Below, one piece after another: positions 49,418 through 58,059 of a DNA stretch of 64,000 nt. The notes under the pieces were generated by a model that did not search any database, was not told the DNA's origin, and was given only the letters and a program-made list of their open reading frames with translations. Positions within the stretch are counted from its first letter, which is position 1, and each line of letters begins with the position of its first letter. The stretch is from UBA5336 sp964506685 (GTDB lineage Bacteria > Pseudomonadota > Alphaproteobacteria > Caulobacterales > Hyphomonadaceae). The DNA is taken from positions 15,306 through 79,305 of the forward strand of contig CAZDMQ010000007.1 in NCBI GenBank assembly GCA_964506685.1, in the 5' to 3' direction. Position numbers and translations under genes: made by a program.

Positions 49418-50255
49418 GACGACAGCGACACGGACCGCGACGGCGGTCGCGGAGCAGTACTACGACAGCGAGGACGCCGACACCTTCTACCGGGAAGTCT
49501 GGGGCGGGGAGGACATTCATGTCGGCCTGTATGCGCCGGGCGACAGCATTGCTGCGGCCAGCCGGAAAACGGTCGTGGCCATGGCCAGCCGGCTTGCGGG
49601 ACTGCAACCGGGCGCCCGGGTTCTCGACCTGGGTGCGGGTTATGGCGGTGCCGCGCGCTGGCTCGCCCGCGAATACGGTGCCGAGGTGACCTGCCTGAAC
49701 CTCTCTGATGTCGAGAATGAGCGCAACCGGCACCTCACCCGGGACGCCGGCCTCGAGGGCCTCGTGCGCGTGGTGCACGGCGCCTTCGAGGAGGTTCCCG
49801 AACCGGATGGCGCATTCGACGTGGTCTGGTCGCAGGACGCCTTCCTGCACTCGGCCGACCGCGAAAAGACGCTGTCGGAGGCGGCGCGGGTGCTGCGGCC
49901 GGGCGGGGAACTTATCTTCACCGACCCCATGCAGAGCGACACGGTCAGCGACACTGCGGCGCTGCAGCCGATCCTCGACCGGATCCACCTCGACAGCCTG
50001 GCCAGCATCGGGTTCTACCGGCAGGCCCTGCGCGGGCTCGGATTCGACGAGGTTGGCGCCGAGGTGATGACCGATCAGCTGGTCACTCATTACGGGCGGG
50101 TGCGCGAGGAGGTGCTGGCACGCCGGGACAGTCTCGTGGGCCGGATCAGCGCGGCCTATGTCGACCGCATGGTGGCCGGCCTCGACCACTGGGTCCGCGC
50201 CGGTCGCGACGGACTGCTCGCATGGGGCATCCTGCATTTCCGGAAACCGGACTGA
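49404..50255 (+). CDS. Sarcosine/dimethylglycine N-methyltransferase (SDMT)
   Basis: A 283-residue methyltransferase completing glycine-betaine synthesis from sarcosine or dimethylglycine. The opening (EQYYDSEDADTFYREVWGGE, about residues 17-36) matches SDMT enzymes. The SAM motif I is VLDLGAGYGGAARWLA (about 73-88), and VWSQDAFLHSADREKTLSEA and GELIFTDPMQSD follow. Length agrees with characterised enzymes (about 279). ATG 49404 follows GGAGAAGG and overlaps GSMT by 14 bases. Betaine made here would serve as a compatible solute in a saline habitat. Confidence 0.92.
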   Translation: MPDPETTATRTATAVAEQYYDSEDADTFYREVWGGEDIHVGLYAPGDSIAAASRKTVVAMASRLAGLQPGARVLDLGAGYGGAARWLAREYGAEVTCLNLSDVENERNRHLTRDAGLEGLVRVVHGAFEEVPEPDGAFDVVWSQDAFLHSADREKTLSEAARVLRPGGELIFTDPMQSDTVSDTAALQPILDRIHLDSLASIGFYRQALRGLGFDEVGAEVMTDQLVTHYGRVREEVLARRDSLVGRISAAYVDRMVAGLDHWVRAGRDGLLAWGILHFRKPD

Positions 50256-50306
50256 GGCGGCGCAACCCGGCTCCGGGCCGGGCTGGGCCATGCCGGGGGC
50301 CGTCGC

Positions 50307-50537
50307 TCAGAAATCGTAGGCGATGCCCTTGCGCTCCCAGTCGCCATAGCGGGTCGGCTCGATTGTCTTCGGCCCGCCGGTCTCGGCATTGCGGGCCGCT
50401 TCCAGCTGCTCCAGCTCGGCCTGCCGTTCGGCGCGGCGGGCATCGGCCTCTTCCAGCGCGCGGCGGGCCGCTTCAGGCAGCGCCGCACGGCGGGCCTGCT
50501 CTTCGATGCTGATCGTGTCCGTAATGGTTTCGCTCAT
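50307..50537 (-). CDS. DUF1674 protein, SdhAF4-like succinate dehydrogenase assembly factor
   Basis: A 76-residue protein with a charged helical N-terminal half and the invariant C-terminal motif GGPKTIEPTRYGDWERKGI, the DUF1674/Sdh8 signature. Eukaryotic SDHAF4 binds flavinylated SdhA and promotes assembly of complex II; bacterial members are thought to act similarly. The start at 50537 gives MSETITDTISIEEQA. It is divergent from htpX, a common arrangement in alphaproteobacteria. Confidence 0.88.
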   Translation of the reverse strand: MSETITDTISIEEQARRAALPEAARRALEEADARRAERQAELEQLEAARNAETGGPKTIEPTRYGDWERKGIAYDF

Positions 50538-50636
50538 CGGGTGAGACTCCCAAACTTTGTTCATGCTCCCAATATAGGGGATGGAGAGCGGGTGACACGG
50601 CCCGCCATGGACGCATGGAAAGGATGGACCGCAGCA

Positions 50637-51572
50637 ATGGGCATGATGAAGACATTTCTCCTGATGGCCGCGATGACCGGACTGTTCCTCGCGGTCGGCT
50701 ACCTGACCGCTGGCACGGGCGGCATGCTTGTCGCCTTCGTCGTCGCCGTGGCGATCAACGGGTTCACCTACTGGAACGCGGACAGGATCGTGCTGAAGAT
50801 GCAGGGGGCACGACAGGTCACCGGGCAGGAGCGCTCGCAGGTGATCCGCACCTTCGTCGACGACACCCGGCGCCTCGCCCAGGTCGCCGGCCTGCCCGAG
50901 CCGAAGGTCTACATCATCGAATCGGCCCAGCCGAACGCGTTTGCCACGGGCCGCGACCCCGAACACGCTGCCGTCGCCGCCACGACCGGCCTGCTCCGCT
51001 CGCTGACGCGCGAGCAGGTCGCCGGCGTCATGGCGCACGAACTCGCCCACATCCAGAACCGCGACAGCCTGACCATGACGGCGACCGCAACGCTGGCCGG
51101 CGCCATCGGCATGCTGGCCAATTTCGCCCTGTTCTTCGGCTCGCGCGAGCGGGGCGGCCTGCTGACCTCGCTCGTCATCATGATCGTGGCGCCGCTGGCT
51201 GCCAGCCTGGTCCAGTTCGCCATTTCCCGGTCCCGCGAATACGAAGCCGACCGGCGCGGCGCCGAGATCTGCGGCCATCCCGAATGGCTCGCCTCGGCGC
51301 TGGAACGGATCGAGCGCGGCGCGCGCACCAATATCAATGAGGTCGCCGAACAGTCGCCGGCCATGGCGCATCTCTACATCATCAACCCGCTGAACGGGCA
51401 GGGCGTGGACAACATGTTCTCGACCCACCCCTCGACGGCCAATCGCGTGGCGCGGCTGCGCGCCATGGCGGCAGGCCCCGGCGAGGGTGCCACCAATGAC
51501 AATGCCGACCTCGCCTCGGGACGGGGGCCATGGGAGGCCGGGTCGCGACGCGCAGGCGGCCCCTGGGGCTGA
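50637..51572 (+). CDS. htpX: Membrane metalloprotease HtpX
   Basis: Zinc protease that removes misfolded inner-membrane proteins. A 311-residue protein with two N-terminal transmembrane helices (about residues 5-45), the zinc motif HELAHIQNRD in VMAHELAHIQ (about 130) with the downstream Glu in REYEADRRGAE, and two more hydrophobic segments (about 150-195). Length and order are normal. The start MGMMKTFLLMAAMT at 50637 matches family starts; an in-frame extension to 50541 is not family-like. The gene leads directly into rsmB (3-base gap). Confidence 0.93.
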   Translation: MGMMKTFLLMAAMTGLFLAVGYLTAGTGGMLVAFVVAVAINGFTYWNADRIVLKMQGARQVTGQERSQVIRTFVDDTRRLAQVAGLPEPKVYIIESAQPNAFATGRDPEHAAVAATTGLLRSLTREQVAGVMAHELAHIQNRDSLTMTATATLAGAIGMLANFALFFGSRERGGLLTSLVIMIVAPLAASLVQFAISRSREYEADRRGAEICGHPEWLASALERIERGARTNINEVAEQSPAMAHLYIINPLNGQGVDNMFSTHPSTANRVARLRAMAAGPGEGATNDNADLASGRGPWEAGSRRAGGPWG

Positions 51573-51575
51573 GGC

Positions 51576-52868
51576 GTGGCCGAGACCGAAGGCGCCCATG
51601 CCCGGCTGGCGGCGGCAAGGCTGCTGGCCGGGGTGCTGGCCTCGCGGCGGACACTGGACGACTCGCTTGCCACCGAGCCCGCATACACCGCACTTGCCGG
51701 CCCGGATCGTGCCTTCGCCCGGGCCATGGCCAGCGCGGCGCTGCGCCATCTCGGCCGCATTGATGCCGTGCTGGTCCCCCTCATCGACCGCCCGCGCGCG
51801 CGGGTGAGCGAAGCGGTGATGGCACTGATCCGGGTCGGGGCGGCCCAGCTCTGGCTGCTCGGGACGGCCGAGCATGCCGCCGTGGCGGCCAGTGTTGCAG
51901 CGGCGAAGGCCGCCCCGGACACTGCACCGGCCACCGGCCTGGTCAATGCCGTCCTGCGCCGGGCGGCGGGGGCAGCGGACCGCCTTGCGGCCCAGCCCGC
52001 TGCGGCGACCTGGCCGGACTGGCTTGGCGCCGATTTCCGACGCAGTCTCGGCGCGGCCGCTACCGAAGCCCTTGCCGAGGCGCAATTGGAGGTCCCCGAA
52101 CTGCACCTGACAGCCTCGGGCGATGCTGCGGTACTGGCCGAGGCCGTGGGCGGCCGGGTGATCGTGCCGGGCAGCGTGGCAGTACCTGCAGGGGCGGTGG
52201 AGGGGCTTGCCGGTTTTGAGGAAGGGACATGGTGGGTGCAGGACGTGGCCGCTGCGCTGGCCGCGCGGGTGCTCGCGCCCCGGCCAGGAGAGCGGGTCTT
52301 CGACCTCTGCGCCGCACCCGGCGGCAAGACGCTGCAGCTCGCCGCCGCCGGCGCCTCGGTTGTGGCGGTCGACCGGTCGAAACCGCGCCTCAGGCGGCTC
52401 CGGGAGAATCTCGCCCGGACCGGGCTCGGCGACCGGGTCGAGGTCGTCGCGGCCCCTCTTGAGAGCTGGACCCCGGAGCAGCCGGCCGATGCCATCCTGC
52501 TCGATGCGCCCTGTTCCGCGCTTGGCACGCTGCGCCGCCATCCCGAGGGCGCCTGGATCAAGACACCGGCCGACGTGCAGCGCTTTCCGGAGGTGCAGGC
52601 GCGGCTGCTTGCAGCGGCGGCCGGCTGGCTCGCCCCGGGCGGGCGGCTGGTCTACTGCGTGTGCACTCCCCGCGCCGAGGAAGGACGCGACGTCATCGAC
52701 GCCGCCTGCTCGGACGGAACATGGCACCGCGACCCGGTCGAACCGGTCGATGCCGCCGGCTTTGCGGCCAGTCTGACCCCTACCGGCGACCTCCTCACCC
52801 TGCCCGGTATACCGGGGAACCCGTCCGGGCATGACGCGTTCTTCGTCTCCCGCTTGCGCCGCTCCTGA
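51576..52868 (+). CDS. rsmB: RsmB-type RNA (cytosine-5-)-methyltransferase
   Basis: A 430-residue RsmB/NOP-family enzyme that methylates C967 of 16S rRNA. The N-terminal NusB-like helical domain runs to about residue 140. The catalytic domain has VFDLCAAPGGKTLQLAAAG (SAM motif I, about 243-261), ILLDAPCSALGTLRRHPEGA (motif IV with the catalytic PC, about 308-327) and LVYCVCTPRAEEG, with the second catalytic Cys. The gene follows htpX with 3 bases between, an arrangement conserved in alphaproteobacteria. Family assignment is clear; exact position specificity is by family. Confidence 0.9.
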   Translation: MAETEGAHARLAAARLLAGVLASRRTLDDSLATEPAYTALAGPDRAFARAMASAALRHLGRIDAVLVPLIDRPRARVSEAVMALIRVGAAQLWLLGTAEHAAVAASVAAAKAAPDTAPATGLVNAVLRRAAGAADRLAAQPAAATWPDWLGADFRRSLGAAATEALAEAQLEVPELHLTASGDAAVLAEAVGGRVIVPGSVAVPAGAVEGLAGFEEGTWWVQDVAAALAARVLAPRPGERVFDLCAAPGGKTLQLAAAGASVVAVDRSKPRLRRLRENLARTGLGDRVEVVAAPLESWTPEQPADAILLDAPCSALGTLRRHPEGAWIKTPADVQRFPEVQARLLAAAAGWLAPGGRLVYCVCTPRAEEGRDVIDAACSDGTWHRDPVEPVDAAGFAASLTPTGDLLTLPGIPGNPSGHDAFFVSRLRRS

Positions 52869-53016
52869 CCGGTTCGCCCGACACGCGAAACCGGCACAGG
52901 AATCGCATCAGCTTGTGATGTAGATGACGCACGAATTCATCTGCTATTCAGTGCGGTGTGTGCAAGAAGACAAGGTCGACTCGCCAGGGGCAGTCTTTTT
53001 ACGGAAGGAATGACAG

Positions 53017-53526
53017 ATGAATACCGAGATCGCTGCGCGTCCCGCGCCAAACCGGCTGATGGCGGGTATCTTTGCGGGCTTTACCATGGTGCTGGCCGGT
53101 TGCGCCGGCAGCTATGGCGCCAATGAAGTGTCAACCGCCGGCGTGCGCGAAGCCGCCACCATCCGCGAAGGCACCGTGACAGCGGTGCGCGAAGTTGTCA
53201 TCACGAATGACAATTCGGTCCTCGGCGCTGCCACGGGTGCGGTGCTCGGCGGCATTGCCGGGTCCGAGATCGGCGGCGGCGACAAGGCACAGACGGCCGG
53301 CGGTGTCGCCGGCGCCGTGCTCGGCGGGATCGCGGGCAACCAGGCCGGCAAGGCGCTCAACCGCCGCAAGGGCTTTGCCTATACGGTCCGTTTCAGCACC
53401 GGCGAACTCAAGGAAATCGTCCAGGGTGCCGATGTCTACATCGCCCCCGGCACGCCGGTGAACGTCGTCTTCCGCACCGATGGCGTGGTCGTGACCCCTG
53501 CCACCGGCGGCGCGCCGGCCTACTGA
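53017..53526 (+). CDS. Glycine-zipper outer-membrane lipoprotein (SlyB-like)
   Basis: A 169-residue lipoprotein. The N-terminal hydrophobic segment ends in a good lipobox LAGCAG (Cys about residue 29). Two glycine-zipper segments (VLGAATGAVLGGIAGSEIGG and AVLGGIAGNQAGKAL, about 69-115) form the 2TM glycine zipper. The C-terminal part is a small beta domain (FAYTVRFSTGELKEIVQGAD). SlyB-like proteins stabilise the outer membrane under stress. A GGAAGG site precedes ATG 53017. It is a single-gene unit. Confidence 0.88.
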   Translation: MNTEIAARPAPNRLMAGIFAGFTMVLAGCAGSYGANEVSTAGVREAATIREGTVTAVREVVITNDNSVLGAATGAVLGGIAGSEIGGGDKAQTAGGVAGAVLGGIAGNQAGKALNRRKGFAYTVRFSTGELKEIVQGADVYIAPGTPVNVVFRTDGVVVTPATGGAPAY

Positions 53527-53611
53527 CCGGGCCCAGGGCACGCGCCTGACACATCGTCCATGAACCGCCGCTTGCCTTGTGTGAGCGGTGGTTCCGCTTT
53601 ATGCGGACCTG

Positions 53612-54280
53612 ATGAGTCGCGTCCAGATTGCCCCCTCCATCCTGTCGGCTGACTTCGCCCGGCTCGGCGAGGAAATCCGCGCCATCGACGCAGCCGGCGC
53701 CGACATGATCCATATCGATGTCATGGACGGCCACTTCGTGCCGAACCTGACACTCGGCCCACCCGTGATCAAGGCGCTGCGGCCGCACAGCAGCAAGCCC
53801 TTCGACGTGCACCTGATGATCGCGCCGGTCGATCCCTTCATCGCCGCCTTCGCCGATGCCGGCGCCGATATCCTGACCATCCATCCCGAGGCCGGCCCGC
53901 ACACGCACCGCACGCTGCAGGCCATCCGCGCAGCCGGCCTGCGGGCGGGCCTCGCGCTCAATCCGGGCACACCCGCGGCGGTGGTCGAGCCGGTCATGGA
54001 CCTTGTCGACCTCGTCCTGGTGATGTCGGTCAATCCGGGCTTTGGCGGGCAGGCCTTCCTCGCCAGCCAGCTGACCAAGATCCGCGAACTGCGCCAGCGC
54101 ATTGACGCGAGCGGCCGGGACATCATTCTGGAGGTCGATGGGGGAATAAATGCGCAGACCGCTCCAATGGTGGTCGAAGCGGGCGTAACCGCGATCGTGG
54201 CGGGTTCGGCCGTGTTCCGGGGAGGTGAGAGCGCCTACGCCGGAAATATCGAGGCACTCAGGCCGAAAGCCTACGTCTGA
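53612..54280 (+). CDS. rpe: Ribulose-phosphate 3-epimerase
   Basis: Interconverts ribulose-5-phosphate and xylulose-5-phosphate in the pentose phosphate pathway. A 222-residue TIM-barrel with SILSADFARLGEEI (residues about 9-22), HIDVMDGHFVPNLTLGP with the catalytic Asp and metal-binding His, MSVNPGFGGQ, and LEVDGGINAQTAPMVVEAG with the second Asp. ATG 53612 (MSRVQIAPSI) matches the family. It is followed 21 bases later by the heparinase gene, with which it is probably transcribed. Confidence 0.95.
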   Translation: MSRVQIAPSILSADFARLGEEIRAIDAAGADMIHIDVMDGHFVPNLTLGPPVIKALRPHSSKPFDVHLMIAPVDPFIAAFADAGADILTIHPEAGPHTHRTLQAIRAAGLRAGLALNPGTPAAVVEPVMDLVDLVLVMSVNPGFGGQAFLASQLTKIRELRQRIDASGRDIILEVDGGINAQTAPMVVEAGVTAIVAGSAVFRGGESAYAGNIEALRPKAYV

Positions 54281-54301
54281 AGGGGAGACATCGGGACCGT
54301 C

Positions 54302-56032
54302 ATGAACGCGCAACCGTCCCAGCCCATCGCGGCGCGAGAGCGCTCGGCGAGCGAGGATGCCGCCCTCTGGGCGCGGTTCCGCGGCGCGCTCGGGGCCCCC
54401 GTGAAGCCTGCCGGACGGTCCTGGCTGAAACTGGTTCCCACTGAACCGCCCAACTTCGACTGGGCTGCCTTCGCCCCGCTGGCCGGACGCGACGATGGCT
54501 CGGCCGCGATGCTGCTGCGCCGGACCTGGAAGGTTGGCCTGGAGCGGCATGTGCTCGAGATCGGCCAGTTGCCCTGGGCCGTGGAGGGCATCAGCCACCA
54601 CATGCTCGACCGGATCCACCGGTTCGACTGGCTGCCCGGCCTGATGGCAAGCGGCCCTGAAGGCGCCGCACTGGCTAATGAGCTGGTGGAGGCGTGGATA
54701 GCCAGCCATGGCCGGTTCGACGGCTTTTCCTGGCGCGCCGGCCCCTGTGCCGACCGGATCTGGAACTGGATGCGATGCGGGGCGACGCTGTTCGAGACCG
54801 GCGACGGTGCCATCCTCCGCGACCGCCTCGATTGCCTGCTGCGCCAGGTCGACCACCTGCAGGGCCTGCTCGACGGGCCGGCCGAGCCCCATGCCCGTCT
54901 GCGCGGCGCAGCAATTATCGCGATACTCGCCGCGATGCGGGGCGACAGCGCGGCGCTGGAGCCGGCGCTGGACCGGCTTGACGAGGAGTGCGGCCTGCAG
55001 ATCCTCGCCGATGGCGGGCACGCCTCGCGCGCGCCGGGCCGGCTGCTGGTCGCCGCCCTTGATCTGCTTGCGGTGCGCTCGACGCTGCGGGCCACCGGCC
55101 ATGACGAGCCGAAGACGCTGGGCAAGTGGCTCTCGCGCATGGGGGCGATGCTGGTCTTCTTCCAGGACGGCGATGGCGGCCTGTTGCCGTTCAATGGCGC
55201 CGGCGAGGCTGAGCCCGCCCTCGTCGAAGCGGCCATCGAGGCCATCAATCCGGCGATCCGGACCTTCAGCTTCAGCCCCAGGTCGGGGTACCAGAAGCTG
55301 CATCGCGGCACGCTTCGGCTGATGCTGGACATCGGCAGCGCCCCTGCAGTGCCTTTTGCCGATGCCGCCCATGCCGGTGCGCTTGGCTTCGAACTCGGCG
55401 ATGGCCGCGACCGGCTGGTCACCTCCTGTGGGCATTCCGATGCGGTGAACGTCGACTGGCAGGCCGCCGTGCGCCGCACCGGCGCGCATTCCACCCTGGT
55501 GCTCGGCGGTCGCGACAGTGCCGGCTTCGAGACGAATGCCGAGACCGGACTGCTCGAGGCGAGCGGGCCCGACGGGGTGTCTGCGAAACGCCTGGAAGAA
55601 GCCGAGGAAATCTGGCTGGACGCCCAGCATGGCGGCTACCGCGACGGGTTCGGCCTCCTGCATCGCCGCCGCCTGTTCATGGCCGGCGATGGCAGCCGGC
55701 TGACCGGCGAGGACTCCCTGGCCCGCCCCGTGGCGCTTGCCGAGGCTGAAGACCCGTATCCGGTCACCTTCGAGATCCGCTTCCACCTCCACCCCGGCGT
55801 GACCGCCAGTGTGGAGCATGATTTTATCAGCCTGCAGACCGAATCGGGCAATAGATGGCGATTCAAGACCAGCCATCCTGGCGCCAGGCTGGAGCCATCC
55901 ATCTATCTGGGCCGGGGCACGGTCGAGCGGAGCGAGCAGATCGTCCTGTCCGGGCGCGCTGATCCCAATGGCGACGGCACGGCGCCGTCCAACTGCATCC
56001 GCTGGGCCTTTGTAAGGGATGCGTGCTCATGA
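54302..56032 (+). CDS. Heparinase II/III family protein
   Basis: A 576-residue protein with an N-terminal alpha/alpha-toroid region and a C-terminal heparinase II/III-like beta domain (GYQKLHRGTLRLMLDIGSAP, then HAGALGFELGDGRDRLVTSCG and LHRRRLFMAGDGSRLTGEDS). The family degrades uronic-acid polysaccharides or handles exopolysaccharide; no signal peptide is seen, and this alphaproteobacterial clade, always near purH, has no established substrate. It lies between rpe and a sugar-nucleotide dehydratase gene, overlapping the latter by the ATGA junction. Confidence 0.86.
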   Translation: MNAQPSQPIAARERSASEDAALWARFRGALGAPVKPAGRSWLKLVPTEPPNFDWAAFAPLAGRDDGSAAMLLRRTWKVGLERHVLEIGQLPWAVEGISHHMLDRIHRFDWLPGLMASGPEGAALANELVEAWIASHGRFDGFSWRAGPCADRIWNWMRCGATLFETGDGAILRDRLDCLLRQVDHLQGLLDGPAEPHARLRGAAIIAILAAMRGDSAALEPALDRLDEECGLQILADGGHASRAPGRLLVAALDLLAVRSTLRATGHDEPKTLGKWLSRMGAMLVFFQDGDGGLLPFNGAGEAEPALVEAAIEAINPAIRTFSFSPRSGYQKLHRGTLRLMLDIGSAPAVPFADAAHAGALGFELGDGRDRLVTSCGHSDAVNVDWQAAVRRTGAHSTLVLGGRDSAGFETNAETGLLEASGPDGVSAKRLEEAEEIWLDAQHGGYRDGFGLLHRRRLFMAGDGSRLTGEDSLARPVALAEAEDPYPVTFEIRFHLHPGVTASVEHDFISLQTESGNRWRFKTSHPGARLEPSIYLGRGTVERSEQIVLSGRADPNGDGTAPSNCIRWAFVRDACS

Positions 56033-57927
56033 GGACCCCGAAACAGCAGGCCCGGCGGGCCATGGCCCTGACCATGATCTTCGATACCGGCACCGCGGTG
56101 CTGGCGATCCTTGCCGCTTATATCCTGCGCTGGTGGTCGACCGGGGGCTTTCCGCCGGCCTGGCCGGGCGTGGTCCTCGGCGCGGCACTGCTGTTCGCGC
56201 TCGCAACCGGGCTGGCCTTCTTCATCACCGGCGTGCACCGTCAGGTCTGGCGGCACATGGGCGCAACCGATGCCATGCGACTGGTGCAGGCCGTCGCGCT
56301 TGCCACGCTGATCTACCTGCCGGGACAGTTCCTGCTCAACCGGATGGAGGGCATTCCGCGGTCTGGCCTCGTGCTGGCCGTCCTGCTCTGGCTCGGCCTG
56401 TTGTTTGCCGGGCGGATGATGGCCCTGTCCCGCTCGACCCACATGCCGCTGCAGCTCTTCCGGCGCGTGCACCGGGACGCCCCCCCTGCCGTTCTGGTCG
56501 GCGACCTCGAATCCGCCGCCATGGCCCTGCACAGCCTGCAGGCCGCCCCGGATGGCGCGAATGTGCGCGTGCTCGGCATTGCGCAGACGGACTTCGCCCA
56601 GCCGGGACGGGCGGTCCGCGGGGTTGCGGTGATGGGCGGGGTGCAGGATCTTGAAATGATCCTCGGCATCCTCGAGATCCGCTATGGCGAAGTGCCGTGG
56701 GTCGCGGTGACCGGTGATGCCCGACAGCCGGCGATCATGAACGCCGTGCTCGAGATTGTGGCCGAAAAGAAGACCAAGGTCATGGCGCTCGGCTCCAAGG
56801 GCGCCAGTCCCCGGCTCGAGGACCTGCGCACGTCCGACCTGCTGACCCGTCCGAAACGGCAGCTCGACATGAGCGCGGTGGCCGGCCTCGTCTCCGGCAA
56901 GCGCGTTCTCGTTACCGGCGGCGGCGGCACGATCGGGCTGGAACTGGCCCGCCAGTGTGCGGCCCTCCGTCCCGAAAGCCTCACCATCCTCGATGCGTCG
57001 GAATACAATGTCTACCGCTCGCAACTGCTGCTGCGCCGCGAGTTCCGGGGCCTCGAGCTCAACAGCGTGCTCGGCGATGTCCGCGACATTCCCCGTGTCG
57101 ACGAACTGTTTCGCCAGATCCGGCCGGACATTGTGCTGCATGCCGCCGCCCTGAAACATGTGCCGCTGATGGAACAGCATGTCTGCGAAGCGATCCTCAC
57201 CAATGTCTCCGGTGCCATCAATATCGCCCGCGCAGCCTCCGCCGTCGGCGCCGAGCGGCTGGTCTTCATCTCGACCGACAAGGCCGTCGATCCCGACAAT
57301 GTCATGGGCGCCACCAAGCGGCTCGCCGAGATCGCCGTGGCCCGGGTCGCGAAACAGAGCCGGCTGACCCCCTCGCTCGTCCGCTTCGGCAACGTGCTGG
57401 GCTCGTCCGGCTCGGTCGTGCCGCTGTTCAAGGAGCAGATCGAGGCCGGTGGGCCGGTGACCGTCACCCATCCTGATGTCACACGCTATTTCATGACCGT
57501 GGACGAGGCCGCATCGCTGACATTGCAGGCGGCGGCCTTGCAGGTGCCGGGCGGGCCGGCCCGGCTGTTCGTGCTCGACATGGGGGAGCCGATCCGGATC
57601 CGCTCCCTCGCCGAGGCCATGATCCGGATGCAGGGCAAGGTGCCGGGCGTGGATGTCGAGATCGAGTACACCGGACTCCGGCCCGGCGAGAAGCTGCATG
57701 AACGACTGGTCTATGACCACGAGAAGATCGCCACCACCGAGATTGAAGGCATTCTCCAGGTGGCCGGCGTCAATGGCGTCGATGACAGTTTCGACCTCAC
57801 CCTCGCCAGCCTGATCCGCGCGGCTGGAAAGCGGGACCGGGTCGAGGCGCTGACACTGCTCGGACGCCTGGTGCCGGAATACGGCGCCCGCCGCGCCGAC
57901 GACCAGAAGGAAGCGGCCGGGGCCTGA
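56029..57927 (+). CDS. Membrane-bound UDP-sugar 4,6-dehydratase (CapD/WbpM family)
   Basis: A 632-residue protein with four N-terminal transmembrane helices (about residues 15-115), a Rossmann-like CoA-binding-type middle region and a C-terminal SDR domain. The NAD-binding motif is KRVLVTGGGGTIGLELARQC (about 288-307). The catalytic motif STDKAVDPDNVMGATKR has Met in place of the usual active-site Tyr, as in WbpM/CapD proteins. It should make UDP-4-keto-6-deoxy sugars for surface polysaccharide. The start overlaps the heparinase stop (ATGA). Confidence 0.9.
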   Translation: MRTPKQQARRAMALTMIFDTGTAVLAILAAYILRWWSTGGFPPAWPGVVLGAALLFALATGLAFFITGVHRQVWRHMGATDAMRLVQAVALATLIYLPGQFLLNRMEGIPRSGLVLAVLLWLGLLFAGRMMALSRSTHMPLQLFRRVHRDAPPAVLVGDLESAAMALHSLQAAPDGANVRVLGIAQTDFAQPGRAVRGVAVMGGVQDLEMILGILEIRYGEVPWVAVTGDARQPAIMNAVLEIVAEKKTKVMALGSKGASPRLEDLRTSDLLTRPKRQLDMSAVAGLVSGKRVLVTGGGGTIGLELARQCAALRPESLTILDASEYNVYRSQLLLRREFRGLELNSVLGDVRDIPRVDELFRQIRPDIVLHAAALKHVPLMEQHVCEAILTNVSGAINIARAASAVGAERLVFISTDKAVDPDNVMGATKRLAEIAVARVAKQSRLTPSLVRFGNVLGSSGSVVPLFKEQIEAGGPVTVTHPDVTRYFMTVDEAASLTLQAAALQVPGGPARLFVLDMGEPIRIRSLAEAMIRMQGKVPGVDVEIEYTGLRPGEKLHERLVYDHEKIATTEIEGILQVAGVNGVDDSFDLTLASLIRAAGKRDRVEALTLLGRLVPEYGARRADDQKEAAGA

Positions 57928-58059
57928 CGCGCCGCACCAGGGACAGTCAGCAATGGCGCCAGGTCGCCGCCCGGCCGCAGGGTCCTGACAGGGCGGAGCG
58001 CGCATGCTAGGCGCAGCATCGAATTCACCGTCCCCTGATCGAATTGAAGGCGTCGCCCC

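Noticed and set aside
50307..52832. An 841-codon minus-strand frame.
   Set aside because: Only the last 76 codons (DUF1674) are real. The rest is antisense to htpX and rsmB.
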